From contig NC_081552.1 in the NCBI RefSeq assembly GCF_963082655.1, positions 184,248,571 through 184,312,570 of the forward strand: a stretch of DNA of 64,000 nt. Direction: 5' to 3'. Position numbers and translations under genes: made by a program. Positions 42,656 to 54,981 of the stretch are shown one piece after another. Each line of letters opens with the position of its first letter. Within the stretch, counting starts at the first letter, position 1. Under the pieces are notes generated by a model. The model saw only the letters and a program-made list of their open reading frames with translations, was not told the DNA's origin and ran no database searches. This DNA is from Stomoxys calcitrans (lineage: Eukaryota > Arthropoda > Insecta > Diptera > Muscidae).

Positions 42656-43336
42656 TTACTTTTGTCTCCTGGATCGCTGCAACCATTGTGCTATCCCGAC
42701 TCATAAAGTCCATAATCTCACCAACCTTGCCTCGCAGCCCATTGTAATTAATTTGCAGGATAGATGCTTTTCACGGCACTGTCTCGGAAATATTAGAGCT
42801 GGGTGTTGCTGTTGCATATACTATCACTCGGAATAGGTCGGAGGGGTCACATAGTCCGACGAAGAAGACACTTGTTGTCTACGTTAGCACATTACCTTGC
42901 AATATATTCAGAATGACTATACTCCTAAAGTGAGGTAAGGCCAGAGCAAGATCGGAAATGAACCACCTTCATGCAACAGTTACACCTCACTGAAATCGAC
43001 CGATGATAAAGCCGTTTCTGGCAAACCGAACAGAACCAGGGTCCGGAGTTCTTTTTATACTCGGCACGGACCAGAAACATACGGAAAAGTCACTCTGGAT
43101 GTGCCTCTCCTATGCCGAAAAGAGGACAAACTCGTACACTGACGCGGCAGCCCCTGGCCGATGAAGAGTTCCATCGGGTAAATCCGGTACAAAGGACCGG
43201 TTGACATGAGATTGAGAGATATTGCAGTCCAAAATACCGCGAATAGAGAACAAATTTAATATTAAAATGTCTGTCCCAGAGCTTGTTTTCGAATTTCAAC
43301 GATTATAATAATGATTCACATTTCTTCGAATTTCAG

Positions 43337-44512
43337 ATTACAGCGCATTTACCACGGCCTTTATGACCAAATCAAATAACCGTAGCAAAAAATCCAAATG
43401 GGCCAACAAATTCACTGCCTTAACACTCAGAGATGAAGAAGTGCAAAGAAAGAAATTACAAGAACACATAGATGATATATTAAATAAACACTCGTGTTCA
43501 AGATCAATTGAAGAGGTCGAAAGTCAAGCACTCGTTTACCATCCGCAAAGCAGACTGCTTAAATCGTGCCAACAGAAAACAGAGACAAATGTATTACATC
43601 TACCGGAGGTCTCAGAAGTTCCCCATGATAAGTTTTTTGTCAATGATCTATTTGAAGTTAGCAATTTATCGGCTGGACATTTACTTAAGAACTGGTCAGC
43701 TATACAAGGAAGAGATTTCACACCCAAGAAACAAGGTCCTTATTCTCAAGGACTGGCAGCAAAAATGCGTAAAATTTATAAAGAATTAGAAGAGTATTTT
43801 CAGTCCTTGAATAATTCTAGTGGCATGGTTGAATTAAAAGCGCTTGCAGCAAATGATAGAGTAACTGCCATTGTGGAAGACCCAGAAAGTGTTGAGCTAA
43901 ACGTGGACAAATACTTCAAGTCCATCAGCCTCCCGAAAGAAATTGAGACAGCAGAAGACCCTGAAAGACTTGGAGAAAATTCAAATACGCTTGAAATCAT
44001 GGCACTCATGCCACCTAATACAATATTAGATTTAATTAATTCCAACAGTACTATTAAATCGAATGGTGCCACAATGGAGCATATAACGCAGAACACCGAA
44101 AATTCAACTTCAATTTTGAAAAATTATTGTCCTACTTCTCAAATAATCGCAAATGAGCGTCATGCAGGAAATGATTGCTTAAAATCTTCTAACCAATTGG
44201 AGACATATGAGACTATTGTATTGTCGGGTAGCTCTGCGACATCAACAAACAGCAAAGAAGAAAAAAGCGCGCCGTCGTTCGAAAACACTTTAGGAAAAAA
44301 AGGAGCAAACTGTGATATAAGTTTAAAGAACTATTCAAGCAACACAGCAAACTGCATTATAGAAAAAAACCCATGCTTTAAAGACGTGTCTGCCACGCCC
44401 ACACAAGGAGAATCTACCATTAACAACTCTACGCAAAAGAATAGATCTAATTCACCGGATTTATTTGCCGATTCAGATGTTGAAATGGAAGAAAGAAGTG
44501 ATGTAGAAGAAG
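43337..44512 (+). CDS. mus312: SLX4/mus312 homologue, exon 3
   Basis: Residues about 238-629. The start DYSAFTTAFMTKSNNRSKKS continues with KWANKFTALTLRDEEVQRKK and NLSAGHLLKNWSAIQGRDFT (about 345-362), the part of SLX4/MUS312 I equate with the MEI-9/XPF-interaction-like region. The rest is low-complexity, Ser/Asn-rich, ending SPDLFADSDVEMEERSDVEE. I end the exon at 44,512 (GAAG|GTTTGT): the frame otherwise stops at 44,532, and phase 1 joins correctly to exon 4 at 51,985. The donor is non-ideal (GTTTGT), so a nearby alternative is possible. The motif DLFADS recurs at the start of exon 6. Confidence 0.8.
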
Positions 44513-47500
44513 GTTTGTTGCAAGTTTTTTAGGTAAAATTTATTTAGAAGTCAGACTTGTAGACTTAAAACTGCTCACATTGCAATGTAAATTAAGCCTC
44601 TTTCGTAATAGATTAAAGAAACTTAGTGTTGAGCCAGGCCAAAGACTTTACTTTAATTCAGCCTGGCTGAATATGGTTTTTCTATAGGAAAACTTTAATT
44701 CAGCCTGGCTGAATAAGGTTTTTCTATAGGAAAACTTTAATTCAGCCTGGCTGAATAAGGTTTTTCTATAGGAAAACTTTAATTCAGCCTGGCTGAATAA
44801 GGTTTTTCTATAGGAAAACTTTAATTCAGCCTGGCTGAATAAGGTTTTTCTATAGGAAAACTTTAATTCAGCCTGGCTGAATAAGGTTTTTCTATAGGAA
44901 AACTTTAATTCAGCCTGGCTGAATAAGGTTTTTCTATAGGAAAACTTTAATTCAGCCTGGCTGAATAAGGTTTTTCTATAGGAAAACTTTAATTCAGCCT
45001 GGCTGAATAAGGTTTTTCTATAGGAAAACTTTAATTCAGCCTGGCTGAATAAGGTTTTTCTATAGGAAAACTTTAATTCAGCCTGGCTGAATAAGGTTTT
45101 TCTATAGGAAAACTTTAATTCAGCCTGGCTGAATAAGGTTTTTCTATAGGAAAACTTTAATTCAGCCTGGCTGAATAAGGTTTTTCTATAGGAAAACTTT
45201 AATTCAGCCTGGCTGAATAAGGTTTTTCTATAGGAAAACTTTAATTCAGCCTGGCTGAATAAGGTTTTTCTATAGGAAAACTTTAATTCAGCCTGGCTGA
45301 ATAAGGTTTTTCTATAGGAAAACTTTAATTCAGCCTGGCTGAATAAGGTTTTTCTATAGGAAAACTTTAATTCAGCCTGGCTGAATAAGGTTTTTCTATA
45401 GGAAAACTTTAATTCAGCCTGGCTGAATAAGGTTTTTCTATAGGAAAACTTTAATTCAGCCTGGCTGAATAAGGTTTTTCTATAGGAAAACTTTAATTCA
45501 GCCTGGCTGAATAAGGTTTTTCTATAGGAAAACTTTAATTCAGCCTGGCTGAATAAGGTTTTTCTATAGGAAAACTTTAATTCAGCCTGGCTGAATAAGG
45601 TTTTTCTATAGGAAAACTTTAATTCAGCCTGGCTGAATAAGGTTTTTCTATAGGAAAACTTTAATTCAGCCTGGCTGAATAAGGTTTTTCTATAGGAAAA
45701 CTTTAATTCAGCCTGGCTGAATAAGGTTTTTCTATAGGAAAACTTTAATTCAGCCTGGCTGAATAAGGTTTTTCTATAGGAAAACTTTAATTCAGCCTGG
45801 CTGAATAAGGTTTTTCTATAGGAAAACTTTAATTCAGCCTGGCTGAATAAGGTTTTTCTATAGGAAAACTTTAATTCAGCCTGGTTGAATAAGGTTTTTC
45901 TATAGGAAAACTTTAATTCAGCCTGGCTGAATAAGGTTTTTCTATAGGAAAACTTTAATTCAGCCTGGCTGAATAAGGTTTTTCTATAGGAAAACTTTAA
46001 TTCAGCCTGGCTGAATAAGGTTTTTCTATAGGAAAACTTTAATTCAGCCTGGCTGAATAAGGTTTTTCTATAGGAAAACTTTAATTCAGCCTGGCTGAAT
46101 AAGGTTTTTCTATAGGAAAACTTTAATTCAGCCTGGCTGAATAAGGTTTTTCTATAGGAAAACTTTAATTCAGCCTGGCTGAATAAGGTTTTTCTATAGG
46201 AAAACTTTAATTCAGCCTGGCTGAATAAGGTTTTTCTATAGGAAAACTTTAATTCAGCCTGGCTGAATAAGGTTCTTCTATAGGAAAACTTTAATTCGCC
46301 TGGCTGAATAAGGTTTTTCTATAGGAAAACTTTAATTCAGCCTGGCTGAATAAGGTTTTTCTATAGGAAAACTTTAATTCAGCCTGGCTGAATAAGGTTT
46401 TTCTATAGGAAAACTTTAATTCAGCCTGGCTGAATAAGGTTTTTCTATAGGAAAACTTTAATTCAGCCTGGCTGAATAAGGTTTTTCTATAGGAAAACTT
46501 TAATTCAGCCTGGCTGAATAAGGTTTTTCTATAGGAAAACTTTAATTCAGCCTGGCTGAATAAGGTTTTTCTATAGGAAAACTTTAATTCAGCCTGGCTG
46601 AATAAGGTTTTTCTATAGGAAAAGTTTAATTCAGCCTGGCTGAATAAGGTTTTTCTATCGGAAACTTTAATTCAGCCTGGCTGAATAAGGTTTTTCTATA
46701 GGAAAACTTTAATTCAGCCTGGCTGAATAAGGTTTTTCTATAGGAAAACTTTAATTCAGCCTGGCTGAATAAGGTTTTTCTATAGGAAAACTTTAATTCA
46801 GCCTGGCTGAATAAGGTTTTTCTATAGGAAAACTTTAATTCAGCCTGGCTGAATAAGGTTTTTCTATAGGAAAACTTTAATTCAGCCTGGCTGAACAAGG
46901 TTTTTCTATAGGAAAACTTTAATTCAGCCTGGCTGAATAAGGTTTTTCTATAGGAAAACTTTAATTCAGCCTGGCTGAATAAGGTTTTTCTATAGGAAAA
47001 CTTTAATTCAGCCTGGCTGAATAAGGTTTTTCTATAGGAAAACTTTAATTCAGCCTGGCTGAATAAGGTTTTTCTATAGGAAAACTTTAATTCAGCCTGG
47101 CTGAATAAGGTTTTTCTATAGGAAAACTTTAATTCAGCCTGGCTGAATAAGGTTTTTCTATAGGAAAACTTTAATTCAGCCTGGCTGAATAAGGTTTTTC
47201 TATAGGAAAACTTTAATTCAGCCTGGCTGAATAAGGTTTTTCTATAGGAAAACTTTAATTCAGCCTGGCTGAATAAGGTTTTTCTATAGGAAAACTTTAA
47301 TTCAGCCTGGCTGAATAAGGTTTTTCTATAGGAAAACTTTAATTCAGCCTGGCTGAATAATGTTTTTCTATAGGAAAACTTTAATTCAGCCTGGCTGAAT
47401 AAGGTTTTTCTATAGGAAAACTTTAATTCAGCCTGGCTGAATAAGGTTTTTCTATAGGAAAACTTTAATTCAGCCTGGCTGAATAAGGTTTTTCTATAGG

Positions 47501-50500
47501 AAAACTTTAATTCAGCCTGGCTGAATAAGGTTTTTCTATAGGAAAACTTTAATTCAGCCTGGCTGAATAAGGTTTTTCTATAGGAAAACTTTAATTCAGC
47601 CTGGCTGAATAAGGTTTTTCTATAGGAAAACTTTAATTCAGCCTGGCTGAATAAGGTTTTTCTATAGGAAAACTTTAATTCAGCCTGGCTGAATAAGGTT
47701 TTTCTATAGGAAAACTTTAATTCAGCCTGGCTGAATAAGGTTTTTCTATAGGAAAACTTTAATTCAGCCTGGCTGAATAAGGTTTTTCTATAGGAAAACT
47801 TTAATTCAGCCTGGCTGAATAAGGTTTTTCTATAGGAAAACTTTAATTCAGCCTGGCTGAATAAGGTTTTTCTATAGGAAAACTTTAATTCAGCCTGGCT
47901 GAATAAGGTTTTTCTATAGGAAAACTTTAATTCAGCCTGGCTGAATAAGGTTTTTCTATAGGAAAACTTTAATTCAGCCTGGCTGAATAAGGTTTTTCTA
48001 TAGGAAAACTTTAATTCAGCCTGGCTGAATAAGGTTTTTCTATAGGAAAACTTTAATTCAGCCTGGCTGAATAAGGTTTTTCTATAGGAAAACTTTAATT
48101 CAGCCTGGCTGAATAAGGTTTTTCTATAGGAAAACTTTAATTCAGCCTGGCTGAATAAGGTTTTTCTATAGGAAAACTTTAATTCAGCCTGGCTGAATAA
48201 GGTTTTTCTATAGGAAAACTTTAATTCAGCCTGGCTGAATAATGTTTTTCTATAGGAAAACTTTAATTCAGCCTGGCTGAATAAGGTTTTTCTATAGGAA
48301 AACTTTAATTCAGCCTGGCTGAATAAGGTTTTTCTATAGGAAAACTTTAATTCAGCCTGGCTGAATAAGGTTTTTCTATAGGAAAACTTTAATTCAGCCT
48401 GGCTGAATAAGGTTTTTCTATAGGAAAACTTTAATTCAGCCTGGCTGAATAAGGTTTTTCTATAGGAAAACTTTAATTCAGCCTGGCTGAATAAGGTTTT
48501 TCTATAGGAAAACTTTAATTCAGCCTGGCTGAATAAGGTTTTTCTATAGGAAAACTTTAATTCAGCCTGGCTGAATAAGGTTTTTCTATAGGAAAACTTT
48601 AATTCAGCCTAACTGAATAAGGTTTTTCTATAGGAAAACTTTAATTCAGCCTGGCTGAATAAGGTTTTTCTATAGGAAAACTTTAATTCAGCCTGGCTGA
48701 ATAAGGTTTTTCTATAGGAAAACTTTAATTCAGCCTGGCTGAATAAGGTTTTTCTATAGGAAAACTTTAATTCAGCCTGGCTGAATAAGGTTTTTCTATA
48801 GGAAAACTTTAATTCAGCCTGGCTGAATAAGGTTTTTCTATAGGAAAACTTTAATTCAGCCTGGCTGAATAAGGTTTTTCTATAGGAAAACTTTAATTCA
48901 GCCTGGTTGAATAAGGTTTTTCTATAGGAAAACTTTAATTCAGCCTGGCTGAATAAGGTTTTTCGTTGGGAAAACTTTAATAAAGCCTGGCTGAATAAGG
49001 TTTTTCGTTGGGAAAACTTTAATTCAGCCTGGCTGAATAAGGATTTTCGTTGGGAAAACTTTAATTCAGCCTGGCTGAATAAGGTTTTTCGTTGGGAAAA
49101 CTTTAATTCGGCCTGGCTGAATAAGGTTTTTCGTTGGGAAAACTTTAATTCAGCCTGGCTGAATAAGGTTTTTCGTTGGGAAAACTTTAATTCAGCCTGG
49201 CTGAATAAGGTTTTTCGTTGGGAAAACTTTAATTCAGCCTGGCTGAATAAGGTTTTTCGTTGGGAAAACTTTAATTCAGCCTGGCTGAATAAGGTTTTTC
49301 GTTGGGAAAACTTTAATTCAGCCTGGCTGAATAAGGTTTTTCTATAGGAAAACTTTAATTCAGCCTGGCTGAATAAGGTTTTTCTATAGGAAAACTTTAA
49401 TTCAGCCTGGCTGAATAAGGTTTTTCTATAGGAAAACTTTAATTCAGCCTGGCTGAATAAGGTTTTTCTATAGGAAAACTTAAATTCAGCCTGGCTGAAT
49501 AAGATTTTTCTATAGGAAAACTTTAATTCAGCCTGGCTGAATAAGGTTTTTCGTTGGGAAAACTTTAATTCAGCCTGGCTGAATAAGGTTTTTCGTTGGG
49601 AAAACTTTAATTCAGCCTGGCTGAATAAGGTTTTTCGTTGGGAAAACTTTAATTCAGCCTGGCTGAATAAGGTTTTTCGTTGGGAAAACTTTAATTCAGC
49701 CTGGCTGAATAAGGATTTTCGTTGGGAAAACTTTAATTCAGCCTGGCTGAATAAGGTTTTTCGTTGGGAAAACTTTAATTCAGCCTGGCTGAATAAGGTT
49801 TTTCGTTGGGAAAACTTTAATTCAGCCTGGCTGAATAAGGTTTTTCGTTGGGAAAACTTTTATTCAGCCTGGCTGAATAAGGTTTTTCGTTGGGAAAACT
49901 TTTATTCAGCCTGGCTGAATAAGGTTTTTCTATAGGAAAACTTTAATTCAGCCTGGCTGAATAAGGTTTTTCTATAGGAAAACTTTAATTCAGCCTGGCT
50001 GAATAAGGTTTTTCTATAGGAAAACTTTAATTCAGCCTGGCTGAATAAGGTTTTTCTATAGGAAAACTTTAATTCAGCCTGGCTGAATAAGGTTTTTCTA
50101 TAGGAAAACTTTAATTCAGCCTGGCTGAATAAGGTTTTTCTATAGGAAAACTTTAATTCAGCCTGGCTGAATAAGGTTTTTCTATAGGAAAACTTTAATT
50201 CAGCCTGGCTGAATAAGGTTTTTCTATAGGAAAACTTTAATTCAGCCTGGCTGAATAAGGTTTTTCTATAGGAAAACTTTAATTCAGCCTGGCTGAATAA
50301 GGTTTTTCTATAGGAAAACTTTAATTCAGCCTGGCTGAATAAGGTTTTTCTATAGGAAAACTTTAATTCAGCCTGGCTGAATAAGGTTTTTCTATAGGAA
50401 AACTTTAATTCAGCCTGGCTGAATAAGGTTTTTCTATAGGAAAACTTAAATTCAGCCTGGCTGAATAAGGTTTTTCTATAGGAAAACTTTAATTCAGCCT

Positions 50501-51984
50501 GGCTGAATAAGGTTTTCCTATAGGAAAACTTTAATTCAGCCTGGCTGAATAAGGTTTTTCTATAGGAAAACTTTAATTCAGCCTGGCTGAATAAGGTTTT
50601 TCTATAGGAAAACTTTAATTCAGCCTGGCTGAATAAGGTTTTTCTATAGGAAAACTTTAATTCAGCCTGGCTGAATAAGGTTTTTCTATAGGAAAACTTT
50701 AATTCAGCCTAGCTGAATAAGGTTTTTCTATAGGAAAACTTCAATTCAGCCTGGCTGAATAAGGTTTTTCTATAGGAAAACTTTAATTCAGCCTGGCTGA
50801 ATAAGGTTTTTCTATAGGAAAACTTTAATTCAGCCTGGCTGAATAAGGTTTTTCTATAGGAAAACTTTAATTCAGCCTGGCTGAATAAGGTTTTTCTATA
50901 GGAAAACTTTAATTCAGCCTGGCTGAATAAGGTTTTTCTATAGGAAAACTTTAATTCAGCCTGGCTGAATAAGGTTTTTCTATAGGAAAACTTTAATTCA
51001 GCCTGGCTGAATAAGGTTTTTCTAAAGGAAAACTTTAATTCAGCCTGGCTGAATAAGGTTTTTCTATAGGAAAACTTTAATTCAGCCTGGCTGAATATGG
51101 TTTTTCTGTAGGAAAACTTTAATTCAGCCTGGCTGAATAAGGTTTTTCTATAGGAAAACTTTAATTCAGCCTGGCTGAATAAGGTTTTTCTATAGGAAAA
51201 CTTTAATTCAGCCTGGCTGAATAAGGTTTTTCTATAGGAAAACTTTAATTCAGCCTGGCTGAATAAGGTTTTTCTATAGGAAAACTTTAATTCAGCCTGG
51301 CTGAATAAGGTTTTTCTGTAGGAAAACTTTAATTCAACCTGGCTGAATAAGGTTTTTCTATAGGAAAACTTTAATTCAGCCTGGCTGAATAAGGTTTTTC
51401 TATAGGAAAACTTTAATTCAGCCTGGCTGAATAAGGTTTTTCGTTGGGAAAACTTTAATTCAGCCTGGCTGAATAAGGTTTTTCGTTGGGAAAACTTTAA
51501 TTCAGCCTGGCTGAATAAGGTTTTTCGTTGGGAAAACTTTAATTCAGCCTGGCTGAATAAGGTTTTTCTATAGGAAAACATTAATTCAGCCTGGCTGAAT
51601 AAGGTTTTTCTATAGGAAAACTTTAATTCAGCCTGGCTGAATTCAGCCTGGCTGAATAAGGTTTTTCTGTAGGAAAACTTTAATTCAACCTGGCTGAATA
51701 AGGTTTTCTATAGGAAAACTTTAATTCAGCCTGGCTGAATAAGGTTTTTCGTTGGGAAAACTTTAATTCAGCCTGGCTGAATAAGGTTTTTCGTTGGGAA
51801 AACTTTAATTCAGCCTGGCTGAATAAGGTTTTTCGTTGGGAAAACTTTAATTCAGCCTGGCTGAATAAGGTTTTTCGTTGGGAAAACTTTAATTCAGCCA
51901 AACAGAATAAGGATTAGTTTAGAGAAAATTGCAAAGTTTAATGAGTTATATCAACAAAATTTTCATTGTTACAAGTGTTTTCAG
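44513..51984 (+). other. SLX4 intron 3 (7.5 kb, satellite-filled)
   Basis: Donor at 44,513, acceptor GTGTTTTCAG ending 51,984, phase 1. Apart from about 140 bp at the left and about 85 bp at the right, the whole intron is the 42-bp tandem array. Confidence 0.8.
44651..51899. repeat. 42-bp satellite array, about 172 units
   Basis: Each unit has the perfect dyad ATTCAGCCTGGCTGAAT (8-bp arms, 1-base centre), then AAGGTTTTTCTATAGG and AAAACTTTA, where AAGGTTTT and AAAACTTT form a second imperfect dyad round CTATAG. From the first AATTCAGCC at 44,655 to the last at 51,891 is 7236 bp, 172 units of 42 plus 12 bp, explained by a 15-bp partial duplication at about 51,642 and three 1-bp losses (about 46,297, 46,662, 51,705). 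A variant with CGTTGGG for CTATAGG occurs in blocks. Because 42 is a multiple of 3, the minus strand is open over long stretches (FSQAELKFSYRKTL repeated); this is not evidence of a gene. Confidence 0.97.
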
Positions 51985-54981
51985 GTTCAAATCATTCCAA
52001 CAAAATCCATATAGAGGAAGGAAACAGAGTGAAAAGTGTGGCTGGAATAACTACTTACGAATTGTATTCTAGCGACGAGGGTAAGCATTGCCAAAGCAAA
52101 ATTTTTCTTTACTATATCGTTATAATTAATGCATAGTTTGTTTAGTAAAGAATGCGTTACCCTTGAAACTATCTGACCAATTGGGTCCTCAAGGTAAAAC
52201 ATCTAATAATTGATCAATATGTGTGTTAAATAATAATTTTCACTAAATACTTTTGTAGAAAACGAAACAAAACCCAACTCAGAACAAGATGAAGAAGAAG
52301 AAAACACTTTTCGGTCCCACTCATTAAATCATAGTAAAGCCATAGTTGAGGTGGATCTATTCGCAGATTCGCCTCTAAGTGAAGAAGAAAAAGAAGGTTT
52401 TAGCATAATATCTGACATCAATAGTAATTCACAAGCATCGAAATATTTGGAAAACAATTTAGAGGCCACGTTTAAATTCTCCCTGGATTCGTATACAAAT
52501 GGTGATACGAATGAACAGAAAAGAAACTTCTATACATTTAGTTTAAGTATAGAACCTGAGCAAAGGGATGAAAATGTTGCGAAAAACAACCATTCCCCAT
52601 TTCAAATCTCCGATGATCAACAAACCACACCAAATGGAAGGACTAACAATAAGGACCACTTTCCGTTGGAATTTAAAGACCACGAGGACTGTGGGAGTTA
52701 TGATGATGTTCTTTTTGGTGATGCTATACAAAGTCATAAAGAAAAGAGAACTTTGGTGCAAAGCTACACAGCTGTGGGCAATAAAAAGAAGAAAAAGGAA
52801 GGAAATCACACATCAATCGACGACAAAAATGAATGTAAAGATTTTACCTTAAGCATGCAAACTCTAAGACGTTGCAATACAAAAAATTTGGTCTCTATGA
52901 GTCAAAATAAGCCATTTTCTTTATCCCTATTGGAAAGCAATGACAGTGAGGAGGAGGAGGAGGAGGATGTGTTAAGGGAAATTGAGGTAAACCAAACTAA
53001 TTCATCTTTTCTTAACTTTCAAGGATCAAATCAATTACAAACATGTTTTCATCGTGAGACTGCCACAATCAAAGAGCCACAAGCTGATGCTGGCAAACCA
53101 GCTTTACGGGGAAATGATACTATATTCCAAGAATTATACAATAAATATTTAGGAGGAAAATCATCGGAACAGAATCGCAGTGGCTTAAAATCCAATGAGA
53201 AAACTTTTAGGAAGAGCTATTCACAAAGACTACCCTCTCCGCAGGAGTTGTGTAATGAGACTAGCTTTAGCATGGATTTGGCAGCTTTAGACTTCAGAAA
53301 ATCTGTGTCATTCCATAATAAGCCTGCCGAAGAGAAAAGCATTAACCACACAAAGGCAGGACATTGCAAGTCTCAGTCGTTTACCAATATAAGCATAGAT
53401 TTAACACAAGTGGCTGATGACGATGATGGCGAAGCAGTAGCAGCAACTTCAAGACTTCCTATAACTACTCCTACGCCGGGAATAGATAATGAGATTTGCT
53501 TTAATATGGACTTGCCAGCTATAGATAATAGAAAATCTTTATCATTCCAAAATAAGTCTGCCGACGAGAAAAGCCTCTTCCCCACAAAAGCTCGTCTTTC
53601 CAAGTCCCATTCGTTTAGCATGCAAAACCTTAGTATCGATTTAACACAAGTTGCAGACGATGATGATTGCGATGCCGAAGCACCTGCAACAGGAGCAATG
53701 GTCGTCGAAGATGATAATTGTTTAGTTTTATCAGATGATGAAATAAATTACTCCATATGGAAGGCTGATAAAACGGAAAATTTCAAAAATTTCGAAGAAG
53801 ATGAATCTGAATCTGAAAACATCATGAGCTTGGAAAATCCTAATACAAATTTCATAAATAAAGAGTCAACTAATCTGAAAAGCAAATGCAATAACTTGGC
53901 TGGCTTTTCACCTTGTTCCTACAGTGATTTTGAAGTAAAATCTCCCAAGCTTATAAGCCAACAACTTGAGCGAAGCCATTTTGGTATATTGGAGGAGTTT
54001 TCGGAGCCCTACAGTGATTATGAGCTAAAATCTCCCAAAATTAATAGTCAAAAGCTAGAGCGAAGCCATTTTGGCATAATGGATGAGCAATCGCAGCCCA
54101 TAGATTTTATTCCAAGCCTTTATGCAACAACCACCAACATTCTCGAGGAGGCTTCATTTCTTCAGTCACCTTCGGAGCTCATGGCTCCTATGATGAAGCG
54201 TTACAGCAATGCCAACAAATCCACAAACAAATTTAAAGATCTTTTGTCTGACATTAAGGATGTTGATGCAGAAAACCACACCAATTTAGATGATTATGAT
54301 GAATTTGATCGCATGTTATATCAAAATCAGCTAAACAAAGCTACAACTTCTCTTACTGCTGGTCTACCCCAAGGGTTTGATCGACTAATGACAGCCGAAA
54401 TAAGTTTAAACGAATCTCAAGAAACCTCAAAACCCACTAGTCAAGGTTCATCTGTAGAAATCATAGAAGAAAATATTTCATCTTCCTACAAACCTTCTGC
54501 ATTCGACTCAAGTGATTCCCAATTACAGGAGGTAAATATTAACAACAAAATCTATACCATATGTAATGCCACAGTGCCCAAACCGAATTATGCCCTTTAT
54601 ACAGAGGCAGAGTTATTAAAAGAATTATATAATTATGGCATAAAGCCACTCAAACGTAAACAGGCTGTTAAAATGCTCGAGTATATATATATTCAAACAC
54701 ATCCTATTATAGTCGATGATGATGAAATGCCTAAAAAACCTACCAATAGCAATGAACCATTTGCGGTGCCTTCCTCCTCGAAGTGTGGTGTTAAAATAAA
54801 AAATACCATATCCGCAAGCTCTTGTTTGGCTTTATCCACATTGGATGTTAATAAGGAGTGCGGTGGCAGCAAGTTAAATCTCAGAGATGGTTGTGGCTCT
54901 GACATGCTGCGGCATTCATGCGATCTTAAGGCTGAACTTTGCAATGAGCAATATATACTGCAGACGAATGTGACAAAGAAG
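51985..54981 (+). CDS. mus312: SLX4/mus312 homologue, exons 4-6
   Basis: Exon 4 51,985-52,080, exon 5 52,146-52,193, exon 6 52,259-54,981, all joined in phase 1 with GTAAGC/GTAAAA donors and TTTAG/TTGTAG acceptors. They give residues about 630-1585. Exon 6 holds two copies of a roughly 75-residue repeat (about 1008 and 1089), each ending SIDLTQVADDDD, a SUMO-interaction-like motif; further candidates are CLVLSDDE, VEIIEEN and PIIVDDDE. A second duplication carries KSPK..S.(Q/K)LERSHFGI. Near residue 1455, YALYTEAELLKELYNYGIKP and LKRKQAVKMLEYIY form the SAP domain typical of SLX4. The donor AAG|GTAAGT at 54,982 implies more exons (SLX1-binding domain). Reading through gives only VSYSNF and a stop. 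Total so far 1585 residues, longer than I recall for the Drosophila protein. Confidence 0.85.

Larger units (their letters stand above)
41670..43210 (-). pseudogene. Oldest LINE copy D, 5' side, with SINE-like insertions
   Basis: Diverged minus-strand LINE pieces: EN-RT linker (41,670-41,760), a 3'-end piece (41,940-42,130), endonuclease (42,130-42,300 and 42,410-42,530), the first endonuclease motif and Ser-rich linker (42,656-42,870), the zinc-finger region (42,900-43,030) and the 5' end at about 43,210. The 2A position reads EYKKNSGP, degenerate. Mini-retroposons c and d and a CAA-tailed family 2 copy interrupt it. Confidence 0.7.
33056..43336 (+). other. SLX4 intron 2 (10.3 kb, filled with LINEs)
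   Basis: Donor GTAAAT at 33,056, acceptor TTTCAG ending 43,336, phase 1 (G|AT gives Asp). It contains CAA-tailed repeats and a set of LINE copies of one family nested in each other (33,541-43,210). Almost none of it is single-copy. Confidence 0.85.

Noticed and set aside
44513..44532. SLX4 ending at the TAG of 44,530-44,532
   Set aside because: Four further splice-compatible segments keep the same phase and lead to the SAP domain, so this stop lies in the intron.
50709..51581. Long minus-strand ORF of repeated FSQAELKFSYRKTL
   Set aside because: It is a by-product of a 42-bp satellite whose unit length is a multiple of three. Similar ORFs open and close with single-base changes, and there is no splice or start context.
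44651..51899. CRISPR-like array
   Set aside because: Units are directly abutting without spacers, and this is a eukaryotic intron.
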